Shown: positions 1-8,220, numbered from the stretch's first letter. The stretch: 64,000 bases of DNA from Saliterribacillus persicus (GCF_003337485.1 NZ_QPJJ01000007.1:1-64000), one strand, 5' to 3'. Numbers and translations are program-made. Notes: a model not told the origin generated them from the sequence alone.

Positions 1-20
1 TAAAATAGCTGAACCAATAA

Positions 21-61
21 AAAAATCGCACCTTCCAATTATTTGGAATGGTGCGATTTTT
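21..61 (+). terminator. Intrinsic terminator of an upstream gene outside the window
   Basis: A GC-containing inverted repeat (AAAATCGCACC pairing with GGTGCGATTTT, short AT loop) ends in a T-rich run. No gene precedes it inside the window, so it probably closes the gene left of position 1. Confidence 0.75.
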
Positions 62-196
62 CATTTTTTATACTGAGTTTTGTCCCAGCCTCTTTCTATG
101 GTATAAAGATAGTTATAATTACCCATTATTTTAATCTTTTTTTAAATAACAATGATCAGTTTGTGAAATGTTTGTGTATTAAGATCTATTTTATAC

Positions 197-224
197 TAAA
201 TATTATCACGAATTAGACCGATAA
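197..224 (+). promoter_or_regulatory. Candidate sigma-D promoter of hemAT
   Basis: TAAA at 197-200 and ACCGATAA at 217-224 are separated by 16 bases. The sigma-D consensus is TAAA, about 15 bases, GCCGATAT; the -35 is perfect and the -10 matches at 6 of 8. It lies about 50 bases before the hemAT start. B. subtilis hemAT belongs to the sigma-D motility regulon, so placement supports the call, which remains an inference. Confidence 0.55.
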
Positions 225-272
225 GTTAAGAGAGTGCTTTAAATATATGAGGTAATTTGGGGGTATAAATAG

Positions 273-1573
273 TTGAAATTATTAAAAAGAAAAAAGTCAG
301 CGGTTATAACAGAAAAACCTATGGAAGTAGATCGTAAAGATGTTAGGTTGAAAATTGACAAATCCAGTGATTTTTATAAACAAATTCAAATGGTACATTT
401 AAAGCAGGAAGATTTGATCCAGCTACGACGATTAAAACCCTTAGTGGAAAATAACATTCAAGGCATCGTCAATCAATTTTATAAAAATTTAGAACATGAA
501 AGTTCACTTATGGACATAATTGAAGATAATAGTTCCATTGAAAGATTAAAACAAACACTTACGGTACATATTCAAGAAATGTTCAACGGGCAAATAGATG
601 ATGCCTTTTTAGAGAAACGCTTAAAGATTGCTAACATACATTTTAGAATCGGTTTAGAGCCTAAATGGTATATGTGTGCTTTTCAAGACTTGCTATTCTC
701 CTTAATGAAACTTATAAATAATCACACTGAAAGTAAAGAAGATTTTTATTTAGCGATAGATGCTACTAGAAAATATTAAATATTGAGCAGCAACTCGTAT
801 TAGATGCTTATCATCAAGAAGTAGATAATATGTATAAAAAGCAGGAGCAAGAAAAAGTAGAGCTTCACGAGAAAATTCGTGATACCTCAGAAGAACTTGC
901 TGCGATTTTTGAACAAACGAGTAGTAATATACAAACTTTAATGGTTAAGTTAGATGAAATTGTTGAGTATTCTAAACAAGGTACAGAGACATCTGCGATT
1001 GTGGAAACATTGTCAAATGAGAGAAAAGTTGATTTAGATGTTCAGCAATCCAAAACAAAGCAAATTGACAATAAAGTTGTACAAATTAAACAGGAAACAT
1101 CAAGTTTACTGGAAGTTTCTACTCAAATAGAACATATCGTCGAAATGGTTACTGGAATCGCAGACCAAACCAATTTGTTAGCACTGAATGCTGCGATTGA
1201 AGCTGCTAGAGCTGGAGAACATGGAAAAGGATTTGCTGTAGTAGCTGATGAAGTAAGAAAATTAGCAGAAGAAACAAAGGATTCTGTTGCAAACTTAACA
1301 GGACTAATTGAGAAAACCAATAAGCAAGTTGAGACAGTTTCTGTTTACGTTGATGAAGTACAAGTATCTGTAACAGAAAGTGCAGATAATATGACTGAAA
1401 TAAATCAATTTTTTGAAGATATCGTATTGAAAATGAATGAAAGAAAAGATCAGAGCAATGCAATGGAGAATGAAATACATACATTTTTTGAAAGTTTGAG
1501 TGAAGTCAATCAAGCTTTGGGGAAGGTAACAAATTCTGTTGATGATTTAATTGAGACAGTAAATAAAGGTTAA
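273..1573 (+). pseudogene. hemAT: HemAT heme-based aerotaxis transducer, single-base frameshift
   Basis: Two adjacent reading frames together make one soluble heme-based aerotactic transducer. The first (273-779, TTG start behind a G-rich RBS) is the globin-coupled sensor domain. It keeps Tyr70, Thr95 and proximal His123 (motif NIHFRIGLEPKWY) at the same numbering as B. subtilis HemAT. The second frame carries the methyl-accepting signalling domain, with the conserved tip [20 protein letters not shown], and ends at 1573. The first frame hits TAA at 777-779. Reading continues in the other frame as [16 protein letters not shown] from about 770. Adding one A to the run of four As at 770-773 would restore a single protein of about 430 residues, the family's normal length. 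So the gene is either a recent one-base deletion, a slippage-prone site, or a sequencing error. Both halves look otherwise well conserved, which argues against old decay. Confidence 0.85.
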
Positions 1574-1617
1574 AAAAAGCAAAACCTCTACGTGTTATTA
1601 GAGGTTTTGCTTTTTTT
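1572..1617 (+). terminator. Intrinsic terminator of hemAT
   Basis: GCAAAACCTC at 1579-1588 pairs with GAGGTTTTGC at 1601-1610, followed by seven Ts. It starts at the hemAT stop codon. Confidence 0.9.
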
Positions 1618-1693
1618 ATTGCTCTCCTGTCTTATTTAAACCATTCTACCTTAAAAATTTAATGTGTATGTCGTAATCGCAAAATGTTAAGCC

Positions 1694-1724
1694 AAGCCTC
1701 ATTAATCATGATTCAATGAGGCTT
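1694..1724 (+). promoter_or_regulatory. Perfect 10-bp hairpin upstream of spoVR
   Basis: AAGCCTCATT at 1694-1703 pairs perfectly with AATGAGGCTT at 1715-1724 across an 11-base spacer. It is not followed by a T run, so it is a poor terminator. It sits 42 bases before spoVR and abuts CATATACTA at 1726-1734, which resembles a sigma-E/sigma-K -10 box. Role unknown. Confidence 0.35.
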
Positions 1725-1725
1725 T

Positions 1726-1734
1726 CATATACTA
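1726..1734 (+). promoter_or_regulatory. Candidate sporulation sigma (E/K) -10 box for spoVR
   Basis: CATATACTA fits the sigma-K -10 pattern CATAnnnTA and is one mismatch from the sigma-E pattern CATACAnT. spoVR is mother-cell (sigma-E) controlled in B. subtilis. I do not see a convincing -35 element, so confidence is low. Confidence 0.3.
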
Positions 1735-1766
1735 ACAGTAACTCAGAATGAGGAGAGTGACTGGGA

Positions 1767-3122
1767 ATGAATAATAAAAAACAATTAGCAAAAGCAATTG
1801 ATGATATTACTGAAATCGCAAAGGGATTTGGTTTAGATTTTTATCCCATGCGTTATGAAATATGTCCTCCAGAAATTATCTATACTTTTGGTGCGTATGG
1901 TATGCCAACGAGGTATTCCCATTGGAGCTTTGGTAAACAATTTCATCGAATGAAGATACAATATGATTTAGGACTTAGTAAAATTTACGAGCTGGTCATT
2001 AATTCTAACCCCTGCTACGCCTTTTTATTAAACTCGAATAGTCTTATACAGAATAAATTAATTATTGCGCACGTATTAGCTCATTGTGACTTTTTTAAAA
2101 ATAATGCTAGGTTTGCCTATACAAATAGAAATATGGTTGAAAGTATGGCAGCTACTAAAGAGAGGATTCAAGAGTATGAAAAGTTGCATGGGGAGAGCGA
2201 AGTTGAGGCCTTTATAGACGCTGTTCTTGCTATTCAAGAACATGTTGATCCTAATTCGCATCGATTAAAACCGTTAGCTAAAGAAGAAGAGATATCTCCC
2301 GGTAAATCAGAATATGATGATTTATGGAATTTAGATACAAAAAAGAAATATACAAAGGATCTCGTTAAAAAAGTAAAAAAACAGAATTCAGAAAAAGATA
2401 TCTTACTTTTTTTAGAAGAGTATAGCCCAGAACTAGAAGATTGGCAGAGAGATATTTTAACGATGATGAGGGAAGAAATGCTATATTTCTGGCCACAGCT
2501 TGAAACCAAAATAATGAATGAAGGATGGGCAACGTTTTGGCATCAGAGAATTTTAAGAGATTTGGATTTAAATGCTGAAGAATCACTAGAATTTGCAAAA
2601 TTACATGCAAATGTCGTGCAGCCATCAAAAACTTCTATTAATCCATATTATTTAGGTGTGAAGCTTTTTGAGGATATTGAAAATCGATTTGAGGATGAAA
2701 AAGAAGGAAGAGAGAAATTATTTGAAATTAGAGAAATAGAATCTGATATTTCGTTTTTGCGCAATTATTTAACAAAAGATTTTGTAGAAAGGGAGGATTT
2801 ATATCTTTTTCAGAAAAAAGATGATAAATATACAATTGTTGATAATGAGTGGAAACAAGTGAGGGAACAATTAATACAATCGAGAATGAATGGTGGATTT
2901 CCATATATAACAGTTGAAGATGGTGATTATAATAAAACTGGTGCCTTATTTTTAAAGCATCAATACGAAGGTATAGAACTGGACCTACCGTATTTAGAAA
3001 AAACCTTACCTTACTTTTATAAACTATGGGGAAAGCAAGTGGTTATGGAAACGGTGGTTGAGGATAGGTTATATCACTTTACTTATGATGGGGACAATGT
3101 GAGAAAAAGCAAAGTGAACTAA
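1767..3122 (+). CDS. spoVR: SpoVR family stage V sporulation protein
   Basis: A 451-residue SpoVR-family protein, close to the 468 residues of B. subtilis SpoVR. The N-terminal block carries the family hallmark [20 protein letters not shown] at residues 28-47 and the [12 protein letters not shown] motif near residue 107. The second conserved block around residue 240 contains [17 protein letters not shown]. In B. subtilis it is expressed in the mother cell and is needed for normal spore cortex formation; the biochemical activity is not established. It starts at ATG 1767 behind AGGAGAGTG. It stands alone between hemAT and a small zinc-ribbon gene and has its own candidate sporulation promoter. 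Confidence 0.95.
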   Translation: MNNKKQLAKAIDDITEIAKGFGLDFYPMRYEICPPEIIYTFGAYGMPTRYSHWSFGKQFHRMKIQYDLGLSKIYELVINSNPCYAFLLNSNSLIQNKLIIAHVLAHCDFFKNNARFAYTNRNMVESMAATKERIQEYEKLHGESEVEAFIDAVLAIQEHVDPNSHRLKPLAKEEEISPGKSEYDDLWNLDTKKKYTKDLVKKVKKQNSEKDILLFLEEYSPELEDWQRDILTMMREEMLYFWPQLETKIMNEGWATFWHQRILRDLDLNAEESLEFAKLHANVVQPSKTSINPYYLGVKLFEDIENRFEDEKEGREKLFEIREIESDISFLRNYLTKDFVEREDLYLFQKKDDKYTIVDNEWKQVREQLIQSRMNGGFPYITVEDGDYNKTGALFLKHQYEGIELDLPYLEKTLPYFYKLWGKQVVMETVVEDRLYHFTYDGDNVRKSKVN

Positions 3123-3169
3123 CAGGAAAAATGAATTCTTCTATAGAATAAAGTACAAGAGGTGATAAT

Positions 3170-3469
3170 ATGATCGCTGTACTTTATGGTTTTGCAGTTT
3201 TAGTAAGTTTACTAGGATTCATTTTTGGAATTTTTAGTGGTTCCCTTCTATTGTTTTTTGGTTTTTTTCTTGGAGGAATAATAATTGCTACACTTTTTGT
3301 TGCATTAGCGCGTGTTTTAGAGCGACAAGAGTTAATGATTCAAATATTGGAAACTTGGTTGATGGAGAAGAATAGGAATAATAAAGAAACCCAGAAAATT
3401 TGTCCTCACTGTCAATCTGCTCATGATGAAAAACTAAAATCCTGCCCTATTTGTGGTTTTAGATATTAA
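3170..3469 (+). CDS. Small membrane protein with C-terminal zinc ribbon
   Basis: A 99-residue protein with AGAGGTGATAAT directly before the ATG. Residues about 4-25 and 28-48 form two hydrophobic helices. A polar segment follows, then a CPHC...CPIC zinc ribbon in the last 22 residues, with four cysteines fit to bind one zinc ion. The layout suggests a membrane-anchored cytoplasmic zinc knuckle. I recognise no named family, and the function is unknown. It starts 47 bases after spoVR in the same direction and could be co-transcribed with it. Confidence 0.75.
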   Translation: MIAVLYGFAVLVSLLGFIFGIFSGSLLLFFGFFLGGIIIATLFVALARVLERQELMIQILETWLMEKNRNNKETQKICPHCQSAHDEKLKSCPICGFRY

Positions 3470-3502
3470 AAATAATTGTCTCGTGATGGACAATTCACCT
3501 TA

Positions 3503-3534
3503 CCTATCTTTATACATAAATTGATAAAGATAGG
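3503..3534 (+). promoter_or_regulatory. Perfect 11-bp hairpin reaching into the next gene's RBS
   Basis: CCTATCTTTAT at 3503-3513 pairs perfectly with ATAAAGATAGG at 3524-3534 around a 10-base loop. The 3' arm overlaps the first GG of the GGAGGG ribosome binding site (3533-3538) of the gene starting at 3545. Folding could therefore limit translation initiation. It has no T run after it. Confidence 0.5.
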
Positions 3535-3544
3535 AGGGAGATTA

Positions 3545-3979
3545 ATGGATTTTGAAAATAACGATCAAAATTATTATTCACATGAAGATGAAGAATTGCG
3601 ACAGTTTCAAGGATTTCCACCAACATCAGGAGGTCCATTTATGAATCAACCACAAACACCTCAAGGATTTCCGCCAGCATCAGGTGGCGCATTTATGAAT
3701 CAACCACAAATGCCTCAAGGAATGATGCCACAGCAGGCACCACCGGACATGATTCCTATGCAAATGCAACAAAGTGCTAGTGTGATGGCTGTTGACCCTG
3801 GAGCAATTAGAGGCTGTCTTTACAGATACACCTATATTTGGATGCGGGGTGGACACTCATTCTGGTTCTTTCCAGTATTTGTTGGAAGAAGATCCGTGGC
3901 AGGATATCGCTGGACTGGGTTTAACTGGATCTATTTTGGTGTAGACGTAAATCGCATTAATTCGTTTAGTTGTATGTGA
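3545..3979 (+). CDS. Pro/Gln-rich repeat protein with conserved aromatic C-terminal domain
   Basis: A 144-residue protein. The start at 3545 is chosen because GGAGGG lies 6 bases upstream; the open frame extends further upstream without any RBS. The N-terminal half is acidic, then has two near-identical 18-residue repeats (QGFPPTSGGPFMNQPQTP and QGFPPASGGAFMNQPQMP) and a Met/Gln/Pro-rich linker. The C-terminal half (about 87-144) is a compact Trp/Tyr/Phe-rich module from IRGCLYRYTYIWMRGG to the terminal SFSCM. Similar C-terminal modules occur in small uncharacterised Bacillus proteins, some mislabelled as transporters; there is no membrane segment here. Function unknown, possibly surface or spore associated. 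Confidence 0.7.
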   Translation: MDFENNDQNYYSHEDEELRQFQGFPPTSGGPFMNQPQTPQGFPPASGGAFMNQPQMPQGMMPQQAPPDMIPMQMQQSASVMAVDPGAIRGCLYRYTYIWMRGGHSFWFFPVFVGRRSVAGYRWTGFNWIYFGVDVNRINSFSCM

Positions 3980-4016
3980 AAAAGAGCAAATCGCCTCATC
4001 GCGATTTGCTCTTTTT
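3980..4016. terminator. Bidirectional terminator between convergent genes
   Basis: AGAGCAAATCGC pairs with GCGATTTGCTCT around a short CTCATC loop, flanked by an A run on the left and a T run on the right, so it can serve both the plus-strand gene ending at 3979 and czrA on the minus strand. Confidence 0.85.
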
Positions 4017-4037
4017 GCTTAATCATCAAATGAAAAA

Positions 4038-4343
4038 TCAATGATGGGTGGCGTGATCTATTGATTCCTGTAAAATTTTCATAACGTGTTCATCATCTGG
4101 CGAATAGTAAATCGTTTTGCCATCTCTACGATATTTAACAAGCCGCAAATTTTTCAAAAATCGTAATTGATGGGACACGTTGGATTGGTTTAATTCTAAT
4201 TGTTGAGAAATAGCATTAACTGAAAGCTCTTCTTGATATAATAAGTGTAAAATTCGAATCCTTGTAGGATCGGCTAGTGCTTTAAATGTTTGCGAAACAA
4301 GAAAAAGTGTTTCTTCATCTAATATGGAATTGGATTCTGACAT
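4038..4343 (-). CDS. czrA: CzrA-type ArsR/SmtB zinc-sensing repressor
   Basis: A 101-residue winged-helix ArsR/SmtB repressor. The recognition helix lies in [18 protein letters not shown] (about residues 49-66). The C-terminal helix carries Asp84, His86, His97 and His100, exactly the spacing and numbering of the alpha-5 zinc/cobalt site of Staphylococcus aureus CzrA. No N-terminal alpha-3 cysteine box is present, so it should sense Zn/Co rather than As or Cd. It lies 21 bases downstream of czcD on the same strand, with an AGGAG RBS in between, so the repressor is made from the same transcript as the exporter it controls. The palindrome before czcD is the likely operator. Confidence 0.92.
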   Translation of the reverse strand: MSESNSILDEETLFLVSQTFKALADPTRIRILHLLYQEELSVNAISQQLELNQSNVSHQLRFLKNLRLVKYRRDGKTIYYSPDDEHVMKILQESIDHATHH

Positions 4344-4364
4344 AATTACTCCTCCGCTTCTTTG

Positions 4365-5279
4365 TTAATTACAACAATTTTCATGATCTTTAATATTGCT
4401 TGTTGTCCCCTCCATTTGAATAGTGGTGTGATTGAGTGAAAAATTCTCATGTAAAAGTGTGGAGGCATTTTGTAATAAATGATCTCTATCGATATTTTCC
4501 TCCACTACTAGATGACAGCTTAATGCTGGAAAATTAGATGTAATTGTCCAAACATGTAGATCGTGAACATTTTTTACACCCACAAGTGTTCGTAGTTGCT
4601 CTTCTACTTGATGGAGGTCAATATTACTCGGTGTACCTTCCATTAAAATGTGGAGAGAGTCCTTAGATACACGGTAACCGCTAATTAATATTAAAAAGGC
4701 TACGATTACACTTGCAATTGGATCCGCAATATTCCAACTGAAAAACATAATGAGTAATCCTGCAATGATAGCACCCACAGAGCCTAAAAGGTCCCCTAAA
4801 ACATGAAGTAAAGCACTTCTCATATTCAAATTCTCTTTTGTATCACCACCGCTCATTAAAATCCAAGCGACAACTAGATTGATAATAAGTCCGATGATCG
4901 CTATCCAAAGCATAGCTCCATTTACAGATGGGGGCTCTTGGAATCGGTGGTAGGCTTCCCAAAAGATATAAATTGCAATGGCTAATAAAGTGATCCCATT
5001 GATAAATGCAGCCAGAATCTCAAAACGCTTATATCCAAAGGTTTTTTGTTTGTTTGCTGCCTTCTCACTTAATTGAAATGCAAATAAACTTAGTCCAAGA
5101 GCAGCCGCATCACTGAGCATATGCCCTGCATCTGAAAGGAGGGCCAAACTATTTGTCAATAAACCGCCTATTACTTCTACAATCATAAATGTGAAAATCA
5201 AAAAGAAACTTATCAATAATGTTTTTTTATTACCTGAGTGATGGTGATGCCCATGATCATGATCATGTGAATGACCCAT
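4365..5279 (-). CDS. czcD: CzcD-type Zn(II) cation diffusion facilitator
   Basis: A 304-residue cation diffusion facilitator that exports zinc (and often Co/Cd) by proton or potassium antiport. The start at 5279 is preferred because AGGAGG lies 7 bases upstream; the upstream ATG is too close to the RBS. The N-terminus is a His/Asp loop (MGHSHDHDHGHHHHSG). Six membrane helices follow. Transport site A is His-Asp in TM2 (HMLSD) and His-Asp in TM5 (HVLGD), the ZitB/CzcD zinc signature. A cytoplasmic ferredoxin-like domain ends the protein, with a terminal CCN. It is the first gene of the czcD-czrA operon. Confidence 0.93.
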   Translation of the reverse strand: MGHSHDHDHGHHHHSGNKKTLLISFFLIFTFMIVEVIGGLLTNSLALLSDAGHMLSDAAALGLSLFAFQLSEKAANKQKTFGYKRFEILAAFINGITLLAIAIYIFWEAYHRFQEPPSVNGAMLWIAIIGLIINLVVAWILMSGGDTKENLNMRSALLHVLGDLLGSVGAIIAGLLIMFFSWNIADPIASVIVAFLILISGYRVSKDSLHILMEGTPSNIDLHQVEEQLRTLVGVKNVHDLHVWTITSNFPALSCHLVVEENIDRDHLLQNASTLLHENFSLNHTTIQMEGTTSNIKDHENCCN

Positions 5280-5600
5280 TTTCATTCCTCCTAATATCAA
5301 TACATATGAACATATATTCATATTATAAGGTGAATATTTATAAATTACAAGATAATTTTGGAAACGAATGATTAAAATTGTATATAGTTTGATAGAAGAA
5401 TTTTTAAGGAAATAATTTGTTAATATTGGATACTACTAAGAAAGTTGTAAAATAATATCGAAAAATTTGAATAATTTCAAAAAAATCTTTCCATTATCTA
5501 GTTAATTTGTTATAATTAACGAATAAATGACATTATATAACGAACGACGTGGTTCAAAAGCATCATTTTTTTAATGAAATCTATTTTAGGGGCAATGTGT
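5280..5600. other. Divergent intergenic region of czcD and the DUF5317 gene
   Basis: About 320 bases of AT-rich DNA. It holds the czcD RBS (just left of 5290), the CzrA operator palindrome at 5304-5323, and presumably back-to-back promoters. I see no further gene or RNA structure that I can support. Confidence 0.6.
5304..5323 (-). promoter_or_regulatory. Candidate CzrA operator of czcD-czrA
   Basis: ATATGAA at 5304-5310 and TTCATAT at 5317-5323 form perfect 7-bp arms around CATATA. The form resembles known CzrA/SmtB operators (TATGAA...TTCATA). Its right edge is 44 bases upstream of the czcD start, a position suited to blocking RNA polymerase. Inferred, not tested. Confidence 0.7.
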
Positions 5601-6188
5601 ATGGTATTTGATGGAATTCTTATATCGATATTAGTGGGTTTTTTTCGAAAAGGTAATTTGAAATTTTTAACTAAACCATTATTTAAATGGGGATGGATTT
5701 TTCCGATATTATTAGTAGTACAATTTTTAATTTTTAATTTTCAAAATGACATTGCTTGGATTGCACAAGTAAGTCCGTGGATATTTATGAGTATCTATAT
5801 TATTGGTTTAATATTTTTGTGGAAAAACCGCACACTTAAAGGATTTAATTTTATTTTAATAGGTGTTTTTTTGAATTTTATCGTAATGTTTTTAAATGGT
5901 GGCAGAATGCCAGTTTCTGAAGAAGCTGCAGTTGTTCTAGACCCTTTATACATAGATGCACTTAAGACGGAATTATATGGAAAGCACATGTTATTAACCG
6001 AATCAACCAGACTTCCTTTCCTTGGAGACATTATTCCTATTACATCGCCTTACCCGAAAGACCAAGTAATAAGCATAGGGGATGTAATAATGAATATAGG
6101 AATTTTCCTATTTATCCAGCAAGAAATGTTGGAAAATAGAAAAAGTTCCGCAAGAACATTAGAACCAGCTAAAGGAGGTGTGCTATAA
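5601..6188 (+). CDS. DUF5317 family membrane protein
   Basis: A 195-residue integral membrane protein matching the DUF5317 family. The conserved core is LNGGRMPVS (about residue 100) followed by GKHMLLTESTRLPFLGDIIP. About five hydrophobic helices are visible, including a C-terminal one (IGDVIMNIGIFLFI). An upstream ATG at 5574 is in frame but has no RBS; ATG 5601 has AGGGG 8 bases upstream and begins like other family members (MVFDGILIS). The stop overlaps the start of a 39-residue membrane peptide by one base (TAATG), so the two are translationally coupled. The function of the family is unknown. Confidence 0.75.
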   Translation: MVFDGILISILVGFFRKGNLKFLTKPLFKWGWIFPILLVVQFLIFNFQNDIAWIAQVSPWIFMSIYIIGLIFLWKNRTLKGFNFILIGVFLNFIVMFLNGGRMPVSEEAAVVLDPLYIDALKTELYGKHMLLTESTRLPFLGDIIPITSPYPKDQVISIGDVIMNIGIFLFIQQEMLENRKSSARTLEPAKGGVL

Positions 6189-6307
6189 TGAAAAAAGTCC
6201 TATCTTCAAAAACAGGAGTAAAAGCAACAGGAGTTTTAATTAACGCAATTATTTTGGGTTCACTTATCATCGGATTAACTTCCGGATTTAGAATTGGTGG
6301 ACACTAA
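6188..6307 (+). CDS. 39-residue membrane micro-protein coupled to the DUF5317 gene
   Basis: The ATG overlaps the DUF5317 stop codon by one base, with GGAGG 8 bases upstream inside the preceding gene. The product has a basic N-terminus (MKKVLSSKTGVK), one hydrophobic helix (GVLINAIILGSLIIGL) and a short C-terminal tail ending GFRIGGH. The positive-inside rule predicts an external tail. It could be a small subunit of the DUF5317 protein, or a secreted or signalling peptide. Such 39-codon genes are often missed in annotation. The RBS and coupling are direct observations; the function is not known. Confidence 0.65.
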   Translation: MKKVLSSKTGVKATGVLINAIILGSLIIGLTSGFRIGGH

Positions 6308-6312
6308 ATTTG

Positions 6313-6340
6313 AATAGGAAGAGTCTTTACTCTTCCTATT
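6313..6340 (+). terminator. Hairpin, weak terminator after the 39-aa gene
   Basis: AATAGGAAGAG at 6313-6323 pairs perfectly with CTCTTCCTATT at 6330-6340 around TCTTTA. Only a short T run (TTTCAT) follows. It lies 25 bases before the GGDEF/HD-GYP gene, so it may attenuate rather than fully end transcription. Confidence 0.5.
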
Positions 6341-6365
6341 TCATATTCAAAGTGGGGTTTTATTT

Positions 6366-8177
6366 ATGAAAGAAAAGCTATCATACAGTACTATAATATA
6401 CGTTTTAATTGTAGCTATAGTTGGTATTAGTATGTTTTCATTTTTTGGTGGCTTAGTATTTGACTCACTATCTGACTGGGTAATCGGATATACCTTAATA
6501 GCGAGTGGTCTAATCCTTTGTTATTATAAGATTCAGTTGCCCCCACTTACCAATAATTTATCCTTGGATACCTCGATTTATTTAGCTTGCTTATTCATGT
6601 TTGGTTTAGAAACTGCACTTATCGTTTTATTTTATGTAAGTATCATTTATATTTTTATGGATAATAAAGTTAAATGGTGGATGGATCTTTTTAATTTTAG
6701 TTCTTATACATTTATGCTGGTCCTCACTTATTATACTTTCGTAGGTCTTGGTGGAACAACTGGTGCAATATTAATCGATGACATTTTTGCATTCGCTGGA
6801 GCATTTAGTGTTTATTTTATAAGTAACTTGTTAGTAGTAGCAATTTATTTCCGATTGCATGACGAAGTGAAATTGCATATTGTTTTAAAAGATATGCTAA
6901 ACGGCACAATAGAAACATACATAACAACCTTATTGTTATCGCTTGTATGCGGATTATTAATACAGTCTGCAGGATTTTTTGGAGTAACATTATTCGTAGC
7001 TATCACTGTAATCCTCACTTATATATTTAGACAACATTTTGATTTATATAAAAAGGTTCAAAAGAAAGCAAATAGTGACCATTTAACTGGTCTCGTTAAT
7101 CATGGACACTTCAAGGAACTATTAGAAGTGGCTATTGAAGAAGCTGAGCATAACAATCTTCATTTAACTTTAGCAATGATTGATTTAGATGATTTTAAAA
7201 AATACAATGATTCTTTTGGTCATGTTCAAGGGGATCGGCTTTTAGTACATTTCGGGGATACACTAGCTAATGCTAGTAGTGATGAAGACTATATTCTTGC
7301 TCGCTATGGCGGGGAAGAGTTTGTTATTTTATTTAAAAATACAGAGCAAGAAAGAGCAGCAAAATTTATCGATGTACTTAGAAAAAGCGTGAATGATACT
7401 TATTTTGAGGGAGTAGAAGTATTGCCCTATGGATGTCTTTCTTTTTCAGCAGGAATTGCTGAATGGCAGGATGATATGGAAAACTATACAAACTTATTAG
7501 ATCATGCGGATCAAGCGATGTATTATGCTAAATCTCAAGGTAAGAACAATACACATATTTTTGGGAAAGAAATGGAGATTGTCAATTTAGATACACCACT
7601 CGAAGAAATGGAACAACAGTTAAAATTATTTCGTGCTCGCGACATTTACACGTATCGACACAGTAAACGAGTATTTAAATATGCAGTCGAGTTTGGGAAA
7701 TGGCTCAATTTAGATGAGTATGAACGTAAAGTGCTTATGTTAGGTGCACTAATTCATGATATAGGTAAGCTAGAAGTTCCTCGAGAGGTAATTAATAAAA
7801 AAGGAAAACTAACGGAGCAAGAATGGAAGCTCATTCAGAAACATGTGGAGTGGGGAAAAGAAATCGTTAGTTTGAATGCAGAATACGAGGATATACTGCC
7901 TCTAGTAGAACTGCATCATGAAAGATATGATGGTGCTGGATATCCGAAAGGCTTGAAAGAAGAAGAAATACCAAAGCTTGCTCGTATTTTATGTGTCGTT
8001 GATTCCTTCGATGCAATGACAACAGAAAGGCCTTACCAAAAAACCAAAACATTTGAAGAAGCAATTGATGAAATTAGTCGTTGCTCAGGTACACAATTTG
8101 ATCCGTATTTTGCAAAAGAATTTATTGCTTATATTTCTAAAAACTATTTAAGTGATTCTATGCTAAGAACTGTATAA
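6366..8177 (+). CDS. Membrane GGDEF plus HD-GYP cyclic-di-GMP turnover protein
   Basis: A 603-residue protein with three parts. Residues 1 to about 220 form a multi-helix membrane sensor (six to eight hydrophobic segments). Residues about 235-390 are a diguanylate cyclase domain with DHLTGL, IDLDDFK and the active-site loop GGEEF (about 315-319). Residues about 410-590 are an HD-GYP phosphodiesterase domain with HDIGK, HHERYDGAGYP and DSFDAMTTERPY all intact. Both active sites look competent, so it may make and degrade c-di-GMP in response to a membrane signal. The segment before GGEEF (EDYILARY) lacks the RxxD inhibitory site, so product inhibition is not expected. It has a GGGG RBS 8 bases upstream, and it is followed by its own terminator. 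Confidence 0.9.
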   Translation: MKEKLSYSTIIYVLIVAIVGISMFSFFGGLVFDSLSDWVIGYTLIASGLILCYYKIQLPPLTNNLSLDTSIYLACLFMFGLETALIVLFYVSIIYIFMDNKVKWWMDLFNFSSYTFMLVLTYYTFVGLGGTTGAILIDDIFAFAGAFSVYFISNLLVVAIYFRLHDEVKLHIVLKDMLNGTIETYITTLLLSLVCGLLIQSAGFFGVTLFVAITVILTYIFRQHFDLYKKVQKKANSDHLTGLVNHGHFKELLEVAIEEAEHNNLHLTLAMIDLDDFKKYNDSFGHVQGDRLLVHFGDTLANASSDEDYILARYGGEEFVILFKNTEQERAAKFIDVLRKSVNDTYFEGVEVLPYGCLSFSAGIAEWQDDMENYTNLLDHADQAMYYAKSQGKNNTHIFGKEMEIVNLDTPLEEMEQQLKLFRARDIYTYRHSKRVFKYAVEFGKWLNLDEYERKVLMLGALIHDIGKLEVPREVINKKGKLTEQEWKLIQKHVEWGKEIVSLNAEYEDILPLVELHHERYDGAGYPKGLKEEEIPKLARILCVVDSFDAMTTERPYQKTKTFEEAIDEISRCSGTQFDPYFAKEFIAYISKNYLSDSMLRTV

Positions 8178-8220
8178 AAAAAGCCATTGTTTTTCTAATA
8201 ATAGAAAAACAATGGCTTTT
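8178..8220. terminator. Bidirectional terminator
   Basis: AAAAGCCATTGTTTTTCTA pairs with its complement ending AATGGCTTTT around a 4-base loop, serving the GGDEF gene and the convergent minus-strand gene ending at 8261. Confidence 0.85.
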
